Of a DNA stretch of 64,000 bases, positions 48,039-62,100 are shown in pieces. The position numbers and the translations under genes are program-made. The DNA is from Balanoglossus misakiensis (taxonomy: Eukaryota > Hemichordata): NCBI GenBank assembly GCA_040954595.2, contig CM082595.2, positions 3,658,001 through 3,722,000 on the forward strand, written 5' to 3'. The notes beneath the pieces were generated by a model, which did not search any database, was not told where the DNA came from, and saw only the letters and a program-made list of their open reading frames with translations. Each line of letters starts with the position of its first letter. Position 1 is the first letter of the stretch.

Positions 48039-50759
48039 ATGATCAGATTATATGTCTTCCCTTTGGCGTTTCTTGCGGCCGTCGGATTCTCCGCGGCGTG
48101 CCGTGAGACCGAGCACGGGTTCGACTGCTCCGAGCTGGACGAGTTCATCGCCGGGGTAATGGAGTGCAAGAAAATCCCCGGGATGTCGGTGGCTCTGGTC
48201 AAAGACCAGGACACCGTGCTGACCAAAGGTTACGGCCTCGCCGACATCGACAAAGGCGTCCCGGTTGGCCAGGAGACCCTCTTCCCAATCGCGTCCATGA
48301 GCAAGGCGTTCACTGCCACGCTGTGGGCGAACCTTCTCCCGGAGCTTACCGACGTTTCCACGACGACGCCGCTGAAGGATGTACTGGGGTCGTGGTTCGA
48401 GCTCCCGGACGATTTCCGCACCGAGCAGCTAACCATGGCAGACGCGTTCTGTCACAGAGCAGGGTTGAACGATTACAATCTTTTCTTGACCGGCTTCGGT
48501 ATGGACATGGAGAGACACGAATACGTCAGGCAAGTACAACCCCTCATCAAATAAAATGAAATCCTATTGGTTAGATGGTGGCGAACAGAAAATGATTGTC
48601 CAATCAGGAATCATATCCGATTCATTGATCCCAAACTCTGCTAATTCCCTGAATCATATATCTATGTGGCACAATTATTCTGACGACAGTGGCACATTAA
48701 CCTATATATCTAGTTATTCTGTATTTTTGAAACAGGAGGATACGGTACGGACAGGCACTAGTCCCAGATTGTCCAATCAGGAATCATATCCGATTCATTG
48801 ATCCCAAACTCTGCTAATTCCCTGAATCATATATCTATGTGGCACAATTATTCTGACGACAGTGGCACATTAACCTATATATCTAGTTATTCTGTATTTT
48901 TTGAAACAGGAGGATACGGTACGGACAGGCACTGGTCCCATTTCGTACAAACTTCGTGTACAGTAACCAGATGTTCACTCTGGCGGGATACGTAGCAGAA
49001 TTCCTCAAAGCGACCACCTGGGAAACTCTGATGCAGGAGCGAATCCTCGACGCCCTGGACATGACCTCGTCGACTTTCTGTGAACATATCATCGAGCGGG
49101 AGGAGGGAGTGGCTCAACCTTACGTCTACAACTTCAGTGGGGGTTATTACATTCCCCTCGACAAAGAAGTGCTCAGGTAACCCCCTTCTGAATAACTGCA
49201 GAACTGTCCCTTACGGCATTTACACGGTGTTCACATTCTAACTATGTTGCCAAGGGCGGTTATATATCTCACCACCGGCCAATATGAAATGCGATGCCAA
49301 AATTGTACCAACAGCAAACGTCAGACGAACCAAACTCCTGACCACCTTCTTCTATTTCCAGGGTTGCCGATTTGCCCTCGCCCGCGGGCGCTATCGTCTC
49401 CAACGCCGTAGACATGGCCAGGTGGTTGAAATTCCAGGTTGCTAGGGGAAAGAACGAGAAGGGCGAACAAGTGGTTGACACCGACCTGCTAGTCGCCACC
49501 TACCTCCCTAATAACGTCTTCCCAAGCGGTCCGCAAACCCTACCCACATTCCCAGTGTCTGACTCCATGCCAACCTACGCCAGTGGATGGATCAATGAGA
49601 TGTACAGAGGTGGGTTTGGGGCACTGTCCCTCCATGATGGAGGGAGGAGGTCTACATGAAATTGCAATCTTCGGATTCCTGTCCAGTGGACGATCAATGG
49701 TATCTTTCACCAACTGAAAGGGGAGTCTTTGCCCAAGCTAGTCTATATATGCGATGGGCCAATTTCTGAAGTCCACGAGACCCTGTGAGATACCCCCGTT
49801 ATAATATTGCAAAAAATAAGTTTCTTCTTCATCTTTTGATAGGTTATCCAAAAGTTTACCATGATGGCAGCTTAGGCGGTTATAATTCAGGAATGTCTGT
49901 CTTCCACACCGGTAATATTGGCATCTTCACCGCCATCAACGGACCGCACACGGCAGATGCCATCAATGGTATGTTTCGTATCCATAGCTACGCGGCGGAC
50001 TTGCTGTTGGGTTTGGAGCCGTGGTTGAATGTGAGCACGGCGTGCAGTTATCCGGCTCCGTGGTATCCACCGGCGGTGTCTTCGGAGGAGGTTGGTGGTG
50101 AACAGCCGAGCGATGAGAGCAACACTGTCCTGAAGATGGCGGCTCGGAAATCGACGAAAGAAGGAATACTAGGTGCTGGGGATCGCTTGTCCTCCATCAA
50201 ACGCTCGAACAAGGTGTCTCACTTTGAAGCCGGGCCGCGGGGAGGAATCCCAAACATCGCAAGAGACGAGACACCAAAGAGAAAGGGAGACCAAAACGTC
50301 GAGAGCCAACCACGCACGTCTCACGGCCAATCCGGCGACGACGGAGGAAGCCGCGCGCACATCCACGGGGACACCGCATTCGAAGCCGAGAAACTCATCC
50401 ACGCGACCCGGGAACGACGCGTCCGTTCATCGCTCCCTCTCTCGGACTACACCGGAATGTACGGCCACCTCTTCCTCGGCAACGTCACGGTATTCCTCGA
50501 TGACCAGGACGGCCAGCTGCAATACGACTACGGTCTCTTCGGGCGCGGCGTTCTTCTCCCATACCTGGAGAACGTGTTCCTGTTCACCATCAACACCGAG
50601 ATGTGGTACATCTACCCGCCCACCGGAATGTTCATGGAGTTCTTCTCGTCCAATGAGAACGAACCAGGCGACATCGACAGAGTTATTTTCCCAACATCCT
50701 ATGGGGCGTTGTTCGAACGTGACTTGAAACTTTCAGACGGCAAACCAACTGATAAATAG
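48039..50759 (+). CDS. Secreted serine beta-lactamase-like protein (class C / penicillin-binding fold)
   Basis: Exons 48039-48529, 48910-49176, 49362-49609, 49843-50759; 640 residues. It starts with a signal peptide (MIRLYVFPLAFLAAVGFSAA). The fold's catalytic triad of motifs is complete: SMSK with Ser86 and Lys89, YSN with Tyr181, and HDG at His342. This fits an active serine hydrolase of the LACTB-like/class C family; the substrate in animals is not known. A low-complexity, charged insert lies between the catalytic domain and the C-terminal strand-rich part (about residues 420-535). Exon 1 appears to use a GC donor (CAG followed by GCAAGT at 48530), which alone gives the expected joint RRIRYGQALVPFRTNFVYSN. 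An upstream ATG at 48031 opens only a 3-codon frame (ATG CAA ACA TGA) overlapping the start. Confidence 0.88.
48596..48941. repeat. 173-bp tandem duplication across an intron-exon boundary
   Basis: The copies are 48596-48768 and 48769-48941 and nearly identical; I see one indel in the T run and an A/G change near the end. The unit includes the 3' splice site and the first 30 or so bases of exon 2 of the beta-lactamase-like gene. Confidence 0.92.
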
Positions 50760-51403
50760 ACAAGATGTATTGCCGACACATCATTGATTTCTGGCGGTAA
50801 TATTTCCTCAGCCCTTTCTGTCATGTGCATAACAGATTTTATGTAGTTGGACAAAATGTACAATTCTTTCAAAGATATTTCACCCAATTTCTTCTTAATT
50901 ACACCCAAGAATATAAATATTATAATTATATATTATACGTACAAATAACCTAAAATAAGTATTACATAATGAGCAAGATTCTTGATTATATATCTTGAGG
51001 GTTAAACACTTGGAACAATCAAATGAGTTCGCCTCTCTAGATAAAGTTGTACATATACCAAATGTGGTATTAATTTTCATGCCCATATACCATATACATG
51101 TACAAGGTGTGCGTCGAGTTGTAACAACTGGTTGGTGGGCATATAATGTCCGTGAACAGAGCAACATAAATAATCGTTCAAACTAAATATGACCAAAATA
51201 GTGAGCTATTTTGTCCAGTAACATATGTGCGTTGAGTTTGGTTCATAAACCCGTCAACATGGTATGGTAAAGTGTGAGTAGAAGACTTGGCTGGTTCTGC
51301 TACAAGCGGCCATGCATGACATATTTTCTGGTACTTCTTTTTTGAACGCTCCTGCTTACAGCGTCGTTGCTGTGTTTGGTCCGCGCCAGACTCGGCCAAT
51401 CGC
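50760..51403. other. Convergent intergenic region
   Basis: AT-rich region of about 640 bp between the stop codons of the beta-lactamase-like gene and the SLC45 gene, which face each other. No gene is seen; both 3' UTRs should lie here. Confidence 0.5.
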
Positions 51404-54400
51404 TCACGACGCCGGCTGATCCGTCGCCGGACGAATCTCGTAGATGACGAACAAGGCGGAGAAGAAAGCGGCCGCGAAGCCAGCACCGGAGGCGATGAAG
51501 ACCGTCGTCAGGTGAGTACCGGCCGCGCTGGCAATGGGTCCCATCACGGCAGACAAGAGAATCTGCGCCAGGAAGAGTTGGCATTGCAAACACGCCGTGT
51601 CAGTTGCCAACCCACGTTGAACGCTGCCCCGGTTGACGTACTGAAATTCGAAGTAAAGGCCGGTCACTTTTACCAAATGTTCTCCTTTCCCGCTTAATGG
51701 ACAGCTTGTCTCGGCTATCGTGTCATTTTTAACTTCCAGTGATCCATACTTTGAGTCAACGGCACAGTTTAACATAACTGCCAGTATGAATGTCCATGTG
51801 AAATGGTCACAGTTTCACTTACTATCGTCTGCTCTATTTTCCAACGATAAAACTCTTTTGCACCTCTCGAAATCAAATAATTAGTGAAACAGTACAATAA
51901 AGTCACAGATCTTTCCAAACCCCAAATAAAAAGGAAATACTTACGTCTTCACTCTCGTGAAATCTCGCCAAAATTATGAACGGCAGCGTCGCTATCGTGC
52001 AGTACATGACGCCGTACGTTGAACACAAAACCAGCGTGGCAACAACGCTGTCCTTGAAGATCGCCTGCAAACCTGCACCAACTGCAAACAGCAACTCTCC
52101 CCCAACATACAGTGTACGAAGGTCCAGCTTCAAAATGAGCCTGTCCAGTATCACTGTAAAAGGAAATAGGTAAAATATTAGCCTTTCCAAAAAGTACTAG
52201 ACGAGTTATGCAAACGAAATGTTATACAGTCCAATCAGTGCCATTGGCCAACTCTATATAATGGAAACTTGTCTCGTGACCACATTGTCCCTGTGTAACT
52301 TACGTGTGCATTAATTGACCTGTCTATAAAGGCCACCTATCTATAAAGGCCAGATTAGTAATGTCCCGTGACTGGCTGCTATAGACAGGTTTGACTTTAT
52401 TTTGAACCTTTGTTCCAAATTGGCCTGACTGGACACCGATACGACAAAATGCTTTCGCTTCCGAGTGCGGTTTACTTACATGAATAAATGGCGGCCGAAA
52501 AGGCAAATATACACATTCCCCAGCAACCAATCTTCACGCCTTCGTCGTAGAGTTTGTGCGCCGGTGAATCTTCGGGTTGAGATGGATCGCCTGGAAAGAT
52601 GATGAAAAGGTTAAGACGTGCACCATCTGTTTCCATCTGGTTCAAATGTCACAACATTTAGATGAGCTCATTCTGAATTTGTGAACTTCTACAACTAACA
52701 AAGAACCAGGGACAGATTGTCACTGATTCCAAACGTGAAAAATCCCGGCATTAAAACAAGAATGACATGCAAGTTAACACAACTTTCATCCTACCTTTGT
52801 AAACGACTTGACCCATGTAGTCAGTGAAGAACAGCAGAACTGTCAAATACGCCAGCTCTCCCAGAAAATGATTGATACAAAGGAATACAAGTTCCCTTGG
52901 CATTTTCACTATGGACTTCAACAAAGTCGTTGCAGAACTGTTCGTGAAGGACTCCGTGTTGTTGTTGGTACCAGATGGTGCTGATATCAAGGAGACGTCG
53001 TCAAATTCATTGCCGCCATGTTTGGTGCTGCGTTCGGCTTGATTAATACTGACATAACTTGTCGGGTCGTGTTTTCCCGACTCCCCGTTGGACAGTGGCG
53101 GTCTTTCCTCGTTCTTGTCACTGTCCAGCGATTTCACTTTCGCCAGCGGGGTTTCCTTCACACTGAAAAGTGTCAAGGTGAAAGTCACCAGGCAGACCGC
53201 CATATTGATGACGTAGATGACCCGGACTTGGGAGTTCCCGAAAGCAGGTCCAAGTGGCGTTTTTGTCCAATCAATGCCGCCGACGACGTAGCCAATACCA
53301 CCACCAAGCCCTAATATAAAGAATCGCGATGTAAATTGGATCAATATGATAATCGAAGGGTGGGTGTCGTCAGTCAGGGGGTGTATGACGTTCAAAAGAT
53401 CAGCAACTCACCTGTTAACAGAGCTCTGATATTCATCCCCCGCTCAATATCATTGGTGTTGCAAACATCCACGATGTACGCCCGATGCGGGCAGTCTACA
53501 CTATCAGCGCTGAAGTCCATGATCACAACGCCGACGATGGTGAAGACGATGCTCCACACTGTATACGAACCTGTGAAGATGCGCAATCAGAAGAAAGTGA
53601 ATGTTAAAGTTGTCGGACAACAATCAGTATTATCATCAAACACTACGTCATTGAGAATGAATTTATGCCATTTTGACTAGTACCATGTCACTCACTGTTA
53701 TACGTGTTTTTATATCTTCGTGCACGAGTACTTTTACTTTTACTGCACTTCATAGATTAATGAAACATGCTTACTTGAATTTTCCACCAATTTTCCCAAG
53801 TCCGCGCCATTGAGCACCAGGGTTAGACCAATCAGGATTCCGATACACAGGGCCAATATGAATGGCCGACGCCTTCCCCAAAAGCATGAACACCGATCGC
53901 TGCACATACCAATCAGAGGTTGGAACAGGAACCCTATTATTGGACCGAGGAACCAGTTAAGGCTGTATAGTTGATCAGGGAGTCCGATTTTCAGTAATAT
54001 CGGCGTTGCCAGCGCAGTCTCCGTGGCGAAGCAGTACTGTGTGCCGAAAACCATCGCGCTGAGGAGCATTAGCTGGATCACCGACCGTCGCGGGGGCTCG
54101 GGGATGTACAAGTCTTCGTAAGTGTCGGGGGTTGTGCTGACAGTGTCATCCGGGTATGTTTCGATGGGTGGTAGTAGTGGCGCCTGTGAGACGGATACCC
54201 TGCGGGAATCGTGTCGTCTGTTGTGGCGTCGGTACGCTCGCTGGATACCGAGCGGCGAGTCGTCGTCTTCGCCTTGGTAACTGGCGGCCGCCAAGGTGCT
54301 GGGTCTCCGGTACGGGCCTTTCATGGACATCGTGAAGGAGCTGGAGTAACTCCCGTAGGAGACGCTGTACTGGCCGCCGGGTGACATCGAGATTTCGCGG

Positions 54401-54450
54401 TGGCTCCCCGAAGGAATCGGCCGTGGTTGGACGGCTGTAGGCGTAGCCAT
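51404..54450 (-). CDS. SLC45-family proton-coupled sugar transporter
   Basis: Major-facilitator membrane carrier of the SLC45 (MATP/PAST) family. Exons: 54450-53775, 53570-53412, 53310-52795, 52590-52480, 52153-51945, 51640-51404; 635 residues, phases exact. A ~110-residue Ser/Arg-rich cytoplasmic N-terminus precedes the first helix. Family marks: [19 protein letters not shown], the WGRRRPFI motif, [23 protein letters not shown], and a long charged loop in exon 3 (residues ~330-420). The C-terminal helices include [16 protein letters not shown] and FVIYEIRP. It matches the SLC45A1/A2-type segments best, but a one-to-one assignment is not safe. The last exon was placed at the CAG before TAC (51640) because it restores the expected family alignment. 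Confidence 0.88.
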
Positions 54451-56166
54451 GTTTCCAGTCTATGTGCGACCACTACGGGTGACCTGAACAAATAATTGCA
54501 AGAGTGATAAGATTCGATCGTTTTGATAAGATTGAGTATTATAACTTCAATACACAACAGATAGCAGAAAGTACACACACCTAATTTGCCTATGTTTATA
54601 ATTTGAGATCCACATATACAAGTATGGTTTGGCATTTTTTTTTTTTTCATGAAGAAGTTTAAGTTTTTCCATGGTTGGACCAGATGGTCGTATTTCACCA
54701 GTTTTGCACGTTTTTTGCACATGGTTTGTGACGTCATCACAGTATGTGATACAACCAGTGATCATGGTCTATTTGATTTTTGCATATCACTATCAGAGCG
54801 TTGCATAATTTACTTCCTGCGCCCATGTCTGCCTCCACACCATTGGTCCGTACTTTGAAGTTTGACCTTGGTGTGGTGCAGTGACCGAATCACAGACGAT
54901 ACACGATTCTCGAACGTGTTCACCGGCTGCAAGTCTAACTTGACTCCATTGGCAAAATATATCTCAAGCTTGGGCATACAAGTATAACGTAATCATATCG
55001 TTTAAGTCTGTAGAACGTTAATATGCAAATAGGTGCGTACCTTAGATCAGCAGATGTTTGCCCACGTGGTTCAGTGCCCTATTGCGTAATCGTTCGGTCA
55101 GCTCACATAACCAATTTCATCATATACTCACTACCAGCTGCCATAACCATTGACCAAGAACACGAAGCCGTAAACTTTATACTTTAACAGAAGCTCTGAC
55201 TGTCGTTGAGAACGCTGGGAAGTCAAAATAAGCGTAGCTTTCCCGCAAAACTCGGACAACAGTTTCGTATCGGTGCTGCTGCGGCCACTGGCGATTCTGA
55301 GTTCAAAGGTCAAAAGTCACGTGACGAAAGATAAATATCATACGCGTTCGGATAGTCCATGTTGTTCGACGGCAGATTTCAATGTCTTTGTTTAATAAAA
55401 CTTGGACACGACGGTTTTCTGTCAACTTTTATTCGAAATATTATGAATCATTCACAACGAAGTGGATCTGAATTTCTCAAATCTACACATGTTTTTTTTT
55501 TAAATCGTTGATCTTCTTTTTAGAAAGCAAGTTACCAACCTTCGTTATCTATTTACATCGATGAAAATGATTTCAGACAAAATTTCATCGTGATGACGAT
55601 GGGAAAGCTTAAAAGACATATATCTACTCTAACTACATGTAAAAATACTTGATAAGTAACAGGCAAGTATCGCTTTTTCTGGCACTGTTAAAATTTACAT
55701 TTTGAACTCATCTGGTTTCTAATTGGCTGCAAGTGGTGAATCTTATTTGTATAAACACTGTTGGGAATGAAGCCTGAAAAAAACACAAGTATGACGAGAA
55801 ACGTTTTAAAACATACAAATTCCAAATTCTCTGCAACTTGTGAAGTTTTTAAGTAATACGTTTAAATAATAAAACAGGTTTTAAAACACAAAGGCTGTAG
55901 GCCTATCCAATAAAATCTCGATGGAACTATAGGCAAAATCACTGTCCAATCAAAGTTCCAGTTTTACTAAATCGCTGCCTTTTCTGTTAAAATGATTTTT
56001 AAATTGCGACGATTTATGCAAGCGCTTATCTGTCTTCTTGAACGAGGTGAAAATGGCCAAGCAGGCTATTCCAAGTCCCCTCAAATGCTTGTGATCCGCC
56101 ATATTGCTTGTTAGCATCGTTTGCGCATGTTCCGTGACCCCTTCGGCTGGCACTTGGACTCTCACT
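54451..56166. other. Intergenic region SLC45 / G-alpha gene
   Basis: About 1.7 kb with no credible gene. It must contain the SLC45 promoter and the 3' UTR of the G-alpha gene. AATAAA on the minus strand at 55428-55433 is a candidate poly(A) signal for the latter. Confidence 0.5.
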
Positions 56167-59100
56167 TTACAAAAGGTCATAATTTCGCAAATGTTCCCTT
56201 TGAATAATGTCCCGGCAGTCGTTAAATACTCTCTCAATGTTTTTTGTGTCGACGGCACACGTAAAATGTGGATAACAAAACTTCATTGATTTCAGCTTTT
56301 CATCATCTTGAGTTATTTTCTGTGAAGCAAAACAATTAAACATATTTTAAATCATGAAAAACTGAGGCTTGTTAGTTATGTTATCACCAAAACTATGCGC
56401 ATGGATTCACGTGTCTAGTAAATACATGGGCATATATGTACATGTATGTATGTGTGTATGTCCACTCGCATTGTGTTTGTTCCCAAGAAGGAAATTTTGC
56501 TCACCACAAACCGATGAAGAATGTACGACTTTGCTTTCAAAAATTCTCTGTCTTCTTCTGCTGAGGAAACCCCTATGAAAAGAACACAAGCACATTACTA
56601 GTATATCGTCAATCAGCCAAAGTAGAAAATGTATCGCTTTATTAGTTTGATGAAAGTGTAAATGTCCCATTCATACCGCGAGGGGAGAATGAAGAGACTT
56701 ACTTCTCGGATGATATGATTCTTGTCTCGGTTGGTTTGCTGGTATACAGAAACAGGTAGGCTCTCTTTCAAATGCGTCAGTCTTAATCATATCTGCAAGA
56801 AAATCATATGTTCATAAAGTCATAAAGTCTACGTAGTCCCATCTGCATAAATCAATGAGTAACTCCCTGTCTCTCTCTCTCTCTTCCTCTCTGTCTCTCA
56901 TCCTCTGTCTGTCTGTCTCTCTCCCTCTCTCTCTGTCTCTTTCTCTCATCCTCTGTCTCTGTCTCTCTTCCTCTCTCTCTGTCTCTTTCTCTCATCCTCT
57001 GTCTCTCTCTCTCTTTCCTCTCTCTCCCTCCCCCCTCTCTCTCTCCCTCTCTCAGCCAATGTGTCATTCGGTCAGCCCACTTGTCAGTGCACTATTCTTG
57101 CATGACACAGCGACGATCATCACACCGCCAAAAGACTTACTGCTTTCTTTCCGAAGAACAAAATCGCTGTACTCGGGAAACCACTTCTGAATCTTCGTTC
57201 GACCACTGAGTACTTTTTCGGCTAAAATGTCTGTTTTGTTGAGAAATAATATTGACGACACTCGCTTGAGATACCTAATAAACGAAAAAAAGCGTTCTAT
57301 ATCAGTTTTATTTATTACATGGACAGTCAACTTGGAAAGGAGCCTAGTCATACGTGTTAATCTTTACTGTAATATTAATAAATGCTGACCTATACATACC
57401 TATTTTTCCATATTCTTGTAAATAACTCAAAGGCTTCGACAAGTCTGTTCTGCGAGGGGTCTTCCCGCAGGACAAGATCGTAACCACTGCATGCTGCTAC
57501 GAATATCAACGCTGTTGTGTCTGCAAGAAACCATGGCAACGGTACATTAGTAAACTGTGGAAACTTTGGCTTGGGAGGGGTGTCCGCCAGGTTAAAAGGG
57601 GTCCATACAATATGCAAAGATTTGAAAAGACAATCAGTTATTTTTCTGGCATTTGAGTACATGTATATAAGAATTGCCTATATCAAACGAACATGATCTC
57701 GCCCTCACCGTTAAAAAGTTGTATCCATTTCATCCGCTGGTCACGCTGGCCCCCAACATCAAACATACTGAAAAGTAAAAAAAAAACCATCTGACATTGG
57801 ATCTAAATTTCAAGGCTGGTCTAAAACGTCACTCTAGCAAACTCGTTCTTGAAAACACTCTCACATGCAGCTTAACAAATCCATCTGAAAACGACTTAAA
57901 GGGAAGCGGAAATACCAAAAAGGAAAGCGGAAATACTCACTGGAAACTGACCCCCTTTACTTCAAATTTCGTCTCAAAAATTCCCGTCGTCATTGTTCGA
58001 CACCGCAGAATATCCTGCATAGAGAAAAACACACTTAGGTTAAAAATGTTGGGGCTTCACACATAACAACATCTGAAACTCTTTCAAAATAATAAAATGC
58101 ATATTCAACGATCATAGATCCTGAGTGCAGTGATCAACTGTTTTGTGGAAAAACAGGAAAAAATGGTTACATAGATTAGGGACTGTTTACTTTGTCTATG
58201 TCGTCTCGAGAGGGCAGACTCACCTGATCAGAAGGGAGATACTCTTCTTGACTGACTTCGTCAACTTTATCAAGAAAACTGTTGAGGAGAAATGCCGAGA
58301 AACAGAAAATGAGATAAAGACTGTCGCCACGGCAGAACGAGATCGGCGCTCGCGTGGATGAGAAACTAGATTTTCTTGTTTATAATTATATAAATGTAGG
58401 TCAGTCGATGCACTGATTGGCACAACTGGCAATTTAATAATTTATCACTGTCGTCGGCAGTACTGGAATTTCCTAGACTACACTCAGACAGACTACGCCC
58501 TGATGGCTGCCAGAATGTCAGAAAGGGATGTCTTTAACGCAAAAACGGGTTCAAGAGACCTTTTGGCTGAGCCGATACATGTAATTATGATCTAACAGAG
58601 GGCGTAGGGTCAAAGAATGCTGGCGTATATTCGTCCTACTTTCCGCTCCAGAGAGAAAACAACGGACAAAGGTGTCTGGCGCGGTTGCTGGGATAGGTAT
58701 GTGCTGGCTTTTATTTCTCGATCAGAATACGTGCCGGGCGTTGCAAAACAAGGATACATATATACGCCCCCGTGCGCCAACCGAGAAAAACAAGTCAAAT
58801 AATCGTGATCATACCCATTTATACCCCCCAAACAATCCACGCTAAAAATCATTTTAGGTGGCCACTTGTAACGTATAGCAGTACACAAAACAGTAGAAGG
58901 AAGGCAGCCAACAGAACCAAGAAATCCGCCATGTTGCGAGAAAGAAATACGGACCTCTGATAAAAAAGACCAAGAAGTCTTGTCAGGTGTTTCGAAAATA
59001 GCAACCGTGCCCCCTTAACACTTTCCATTTTCGTTCTGTTTTTAGTGACGGCGAAAATTTTAATATGTCCCCGGGCGACTGTGCGGGAGAAACCGCACAC

Positions 59101-62100
59101 ACTGGTGCGGGTTATCAAAACAATGCGCCGAAGTGGTCAGCTTCATCTGTGGCTTCATCGAAAACCTGCGACCACCTGCGGAAAGCGCCGGGGAAATTTC
59201 AGTGGCATCGTTAGCAACGTCCCTTGTCGTTAAGTTCCGTCGAGGACACCCTCGATGGGGTTATTTGCATCGCGCAACGTCTTCCCTTGGTGATAAAGCG
59301 CGCAATTATGTCAAGCGACAAAAACAAACCTTGGGAAACGTGAGACCAACTCAGTCCATTTTGTGAAAATGCTGCATGCGCGTGGGCTTGTTTTGATTGA
59401 TCGAAATTCGATGAAGGCCGTTACAGTCTACTTTTGACAGATTCACGAACTTTAAATAGATTGTTTAGATCAACGGGAACATATTATAGACAACTTACTA
59501 CTTTGCTGAGTCGATGAGTTGGTATTCATTGGCCCGATCATATGACCGCCGGACACCCTTGTCTTTCCAAAGGGCGCTTGTGTGTTCAAAAAATACCTGG
59601 ATAAAAATGAAGAAATCGATAATTACTAATCTGCCTATTTGATGGGGAAAATGTCAAGAAACAGATTCAACTCTTTCTGACAAAATTCGTTCAGACTTTG
59701 ATTTTTGACGATATTAACGATTTACGACGGGAAAACACGCTTCACATTCAGTCATTAAAACTGACACAAATCTTTACCTCTGGAAAATCGTAGTCTGGTC
59801 GACTGGAGACGTCTTGAATGTAGTCCAAACGATATTGGTTTTCTGGGTTTTCAAGCGGTATTGGAGGAGTCAACGTGCTCATCGCTTCGGTAATTGTCTA
59901 AAAAGGGAAAGAAATCTCTGTAAAGATGGAGTCTCGATGGAATACACGGTTTAGGCCCTTGCGACTGGCGCAAATTATATTTCTCAGTAAAATCGTTATT
60001 CAAATATTACATATTTGTTTTTCTCCACGTTTTTCATTCATACAACAAGCCTTGGGTACCTTGTTTACTTTGTATACAAAATGTCGATATTTCAAGTATT
60101 TTCTTCTTCTCTTTTGTTCCCACCCGATCGACAAGTTGACAGGCGGTTCACAGTAACAAGTAGACAGACAAGGTCGCGCTAATCAGTGAAACCACTAATG
60201 CAGTCTCGTGAGACGAGAATCCAACAAATGGTTTATTTTAATGAGGACGTTGCAAGAAGTACATGCAAAAATTGCCTCTGAACAATCAACCATTTCGTTT
60301 TGACAGGTTTAATTTTAGCTCGCTGAGGCAATTAATAGTAAAAATGTGTCTATAAAAGTCCATAAAAGGGAATGGCTGTGGGTAGAAATTTTGACCTGCA
60401 AGCACCACCCACACACACGAAGAAATTGTGTGATGTACAATGTACAACAATACAATTGTTTAAACATTGGTGGAGGAATCCTAGACAAAAGCTTTGTTTC
60501 TATCCTGGTTTTTGGTCATCGGTTGCCACAACAAGCTGCCTAATTACCCCGGATGCGGTTGCCACGACCACAGACAGTAAAACACACAAACCGGATCTCA
60601 CCGGAACACCATCGACACCTTTTGTCTAACTTCGGAATGGCGATCGACAAAATTAGTAACAGTTCCGGGTTCTACGAACACCCGTAGCAATACCGATTCA
60701 TGTCCCCTAATTTGTTGTGGATCTAAGTTTGGTTTAGCAGTAAAATCCACAAATCGACCAACAGAACCAGGAGAAGGGCGAACAATCGAATCTACTTACC
60801 AAGATGGCGTCGTGGAGATTTCGCTTGATGGAGTGCGCTTTCTGCTTCCTCTCTCTGCAAGAAACAATGGATAATCACGTGACTCGGACAGCATTTCTTG
60901 AAAGTTACTATAGTACGCCACTCTTTCCTCTCCTTGCAAACATTAAAAACACTGTTTTTTTACCAAAACGAGTTCCTAACTAGCAAACATTTAAAATATT
61001 GGCTTTATTACAAAAAACAAGTAAGGAAAACATACTCATCGCTGAAGCCATCTTCGTGTAAAATCTTCATCTGCTTCATGATTGTACTCTTCCCCGATTC
61101 GCCAGCACCTGTAACCATGACAACGAGGCGCACCATATTAAAAAATGACATTACAGTATATGGACAATTATACAGACAGTTATATAAATAGAAGCATCAT
61201 GATTCGAGTCCACGGACATTGGCTGTGTCCACATATCGACAAAACAAGCATGGATGTGTGTCATCTTCACACGTTCACTTATGTCAGACGTTTTCTTTGG
61301 TCAGGAAGCTGCCGCGCTCTCGAGTCGCCAACGGTCTCCAACTGACAAAACACTTGAAGACGGCGTCAAGGAGGTGTGGAAGAAGCATATAACGATATCA
61401 ACAATTCAAGAGTTGATATACTAAACATTCAGTTCGAAACCGTCGGTTGTATATGTGTTGTTAAAAAAATATGGAGTGTTTACTGTGACATTGTTTCTTG
61501 AGAAAGGGTAGATCGGAAATTTATTTTTCGGATATACGATCCAAATTCGCATTATTTTCCAACATTTTGCACGAATTGTCATACCAAATTGAAAAACTGG
61601 TTACATTAGAAATGTCCGTGTCTAGCAACATGTCATGTTTACACGTACTTTCCTGTCGACAGAATTTGACTAACACCCTGGTATAAAAAAATGGCGAATT
61701 CTGAATAGATTCAGTCCAAACACCATCTTTCTTTTCTGTTCTTTTCTTGCAGACCCTCTCAGCTCTATACTCCCCTCAACTCTCTTCTCCATCGTGGCAC
61801 GAGAGTATGTGTCACGTGTCACGCCAGCTGTGGAAACGCACTTGACTTTGAATTATTCTTAAAGATCAAGTCTCTCTCCAATACTGTCATCGTTGCGATG
61901 ACAAAGAACGTATTATCAATGTTTACAGAGAATGAAATCATGTCGATTTTTTCAACATCATCCCTTCCAATCAGTGCATGCTGATTGTAATTTATCAGTA
62001 GCCTGAAGACAGTCAGATAAAAAGATTTATAACAAGAATTATCCATTGCTCTTAATTAAAAGTTACCAATCAAATTGGCCATGGTGGATTTCATGTCAAA

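Noticed and set aside
56852-57190. Open frames of Ser/Leu or Arg/Glu repeats
   Set aside because: They come from the CT-rich repeat in a G-alpha intron.
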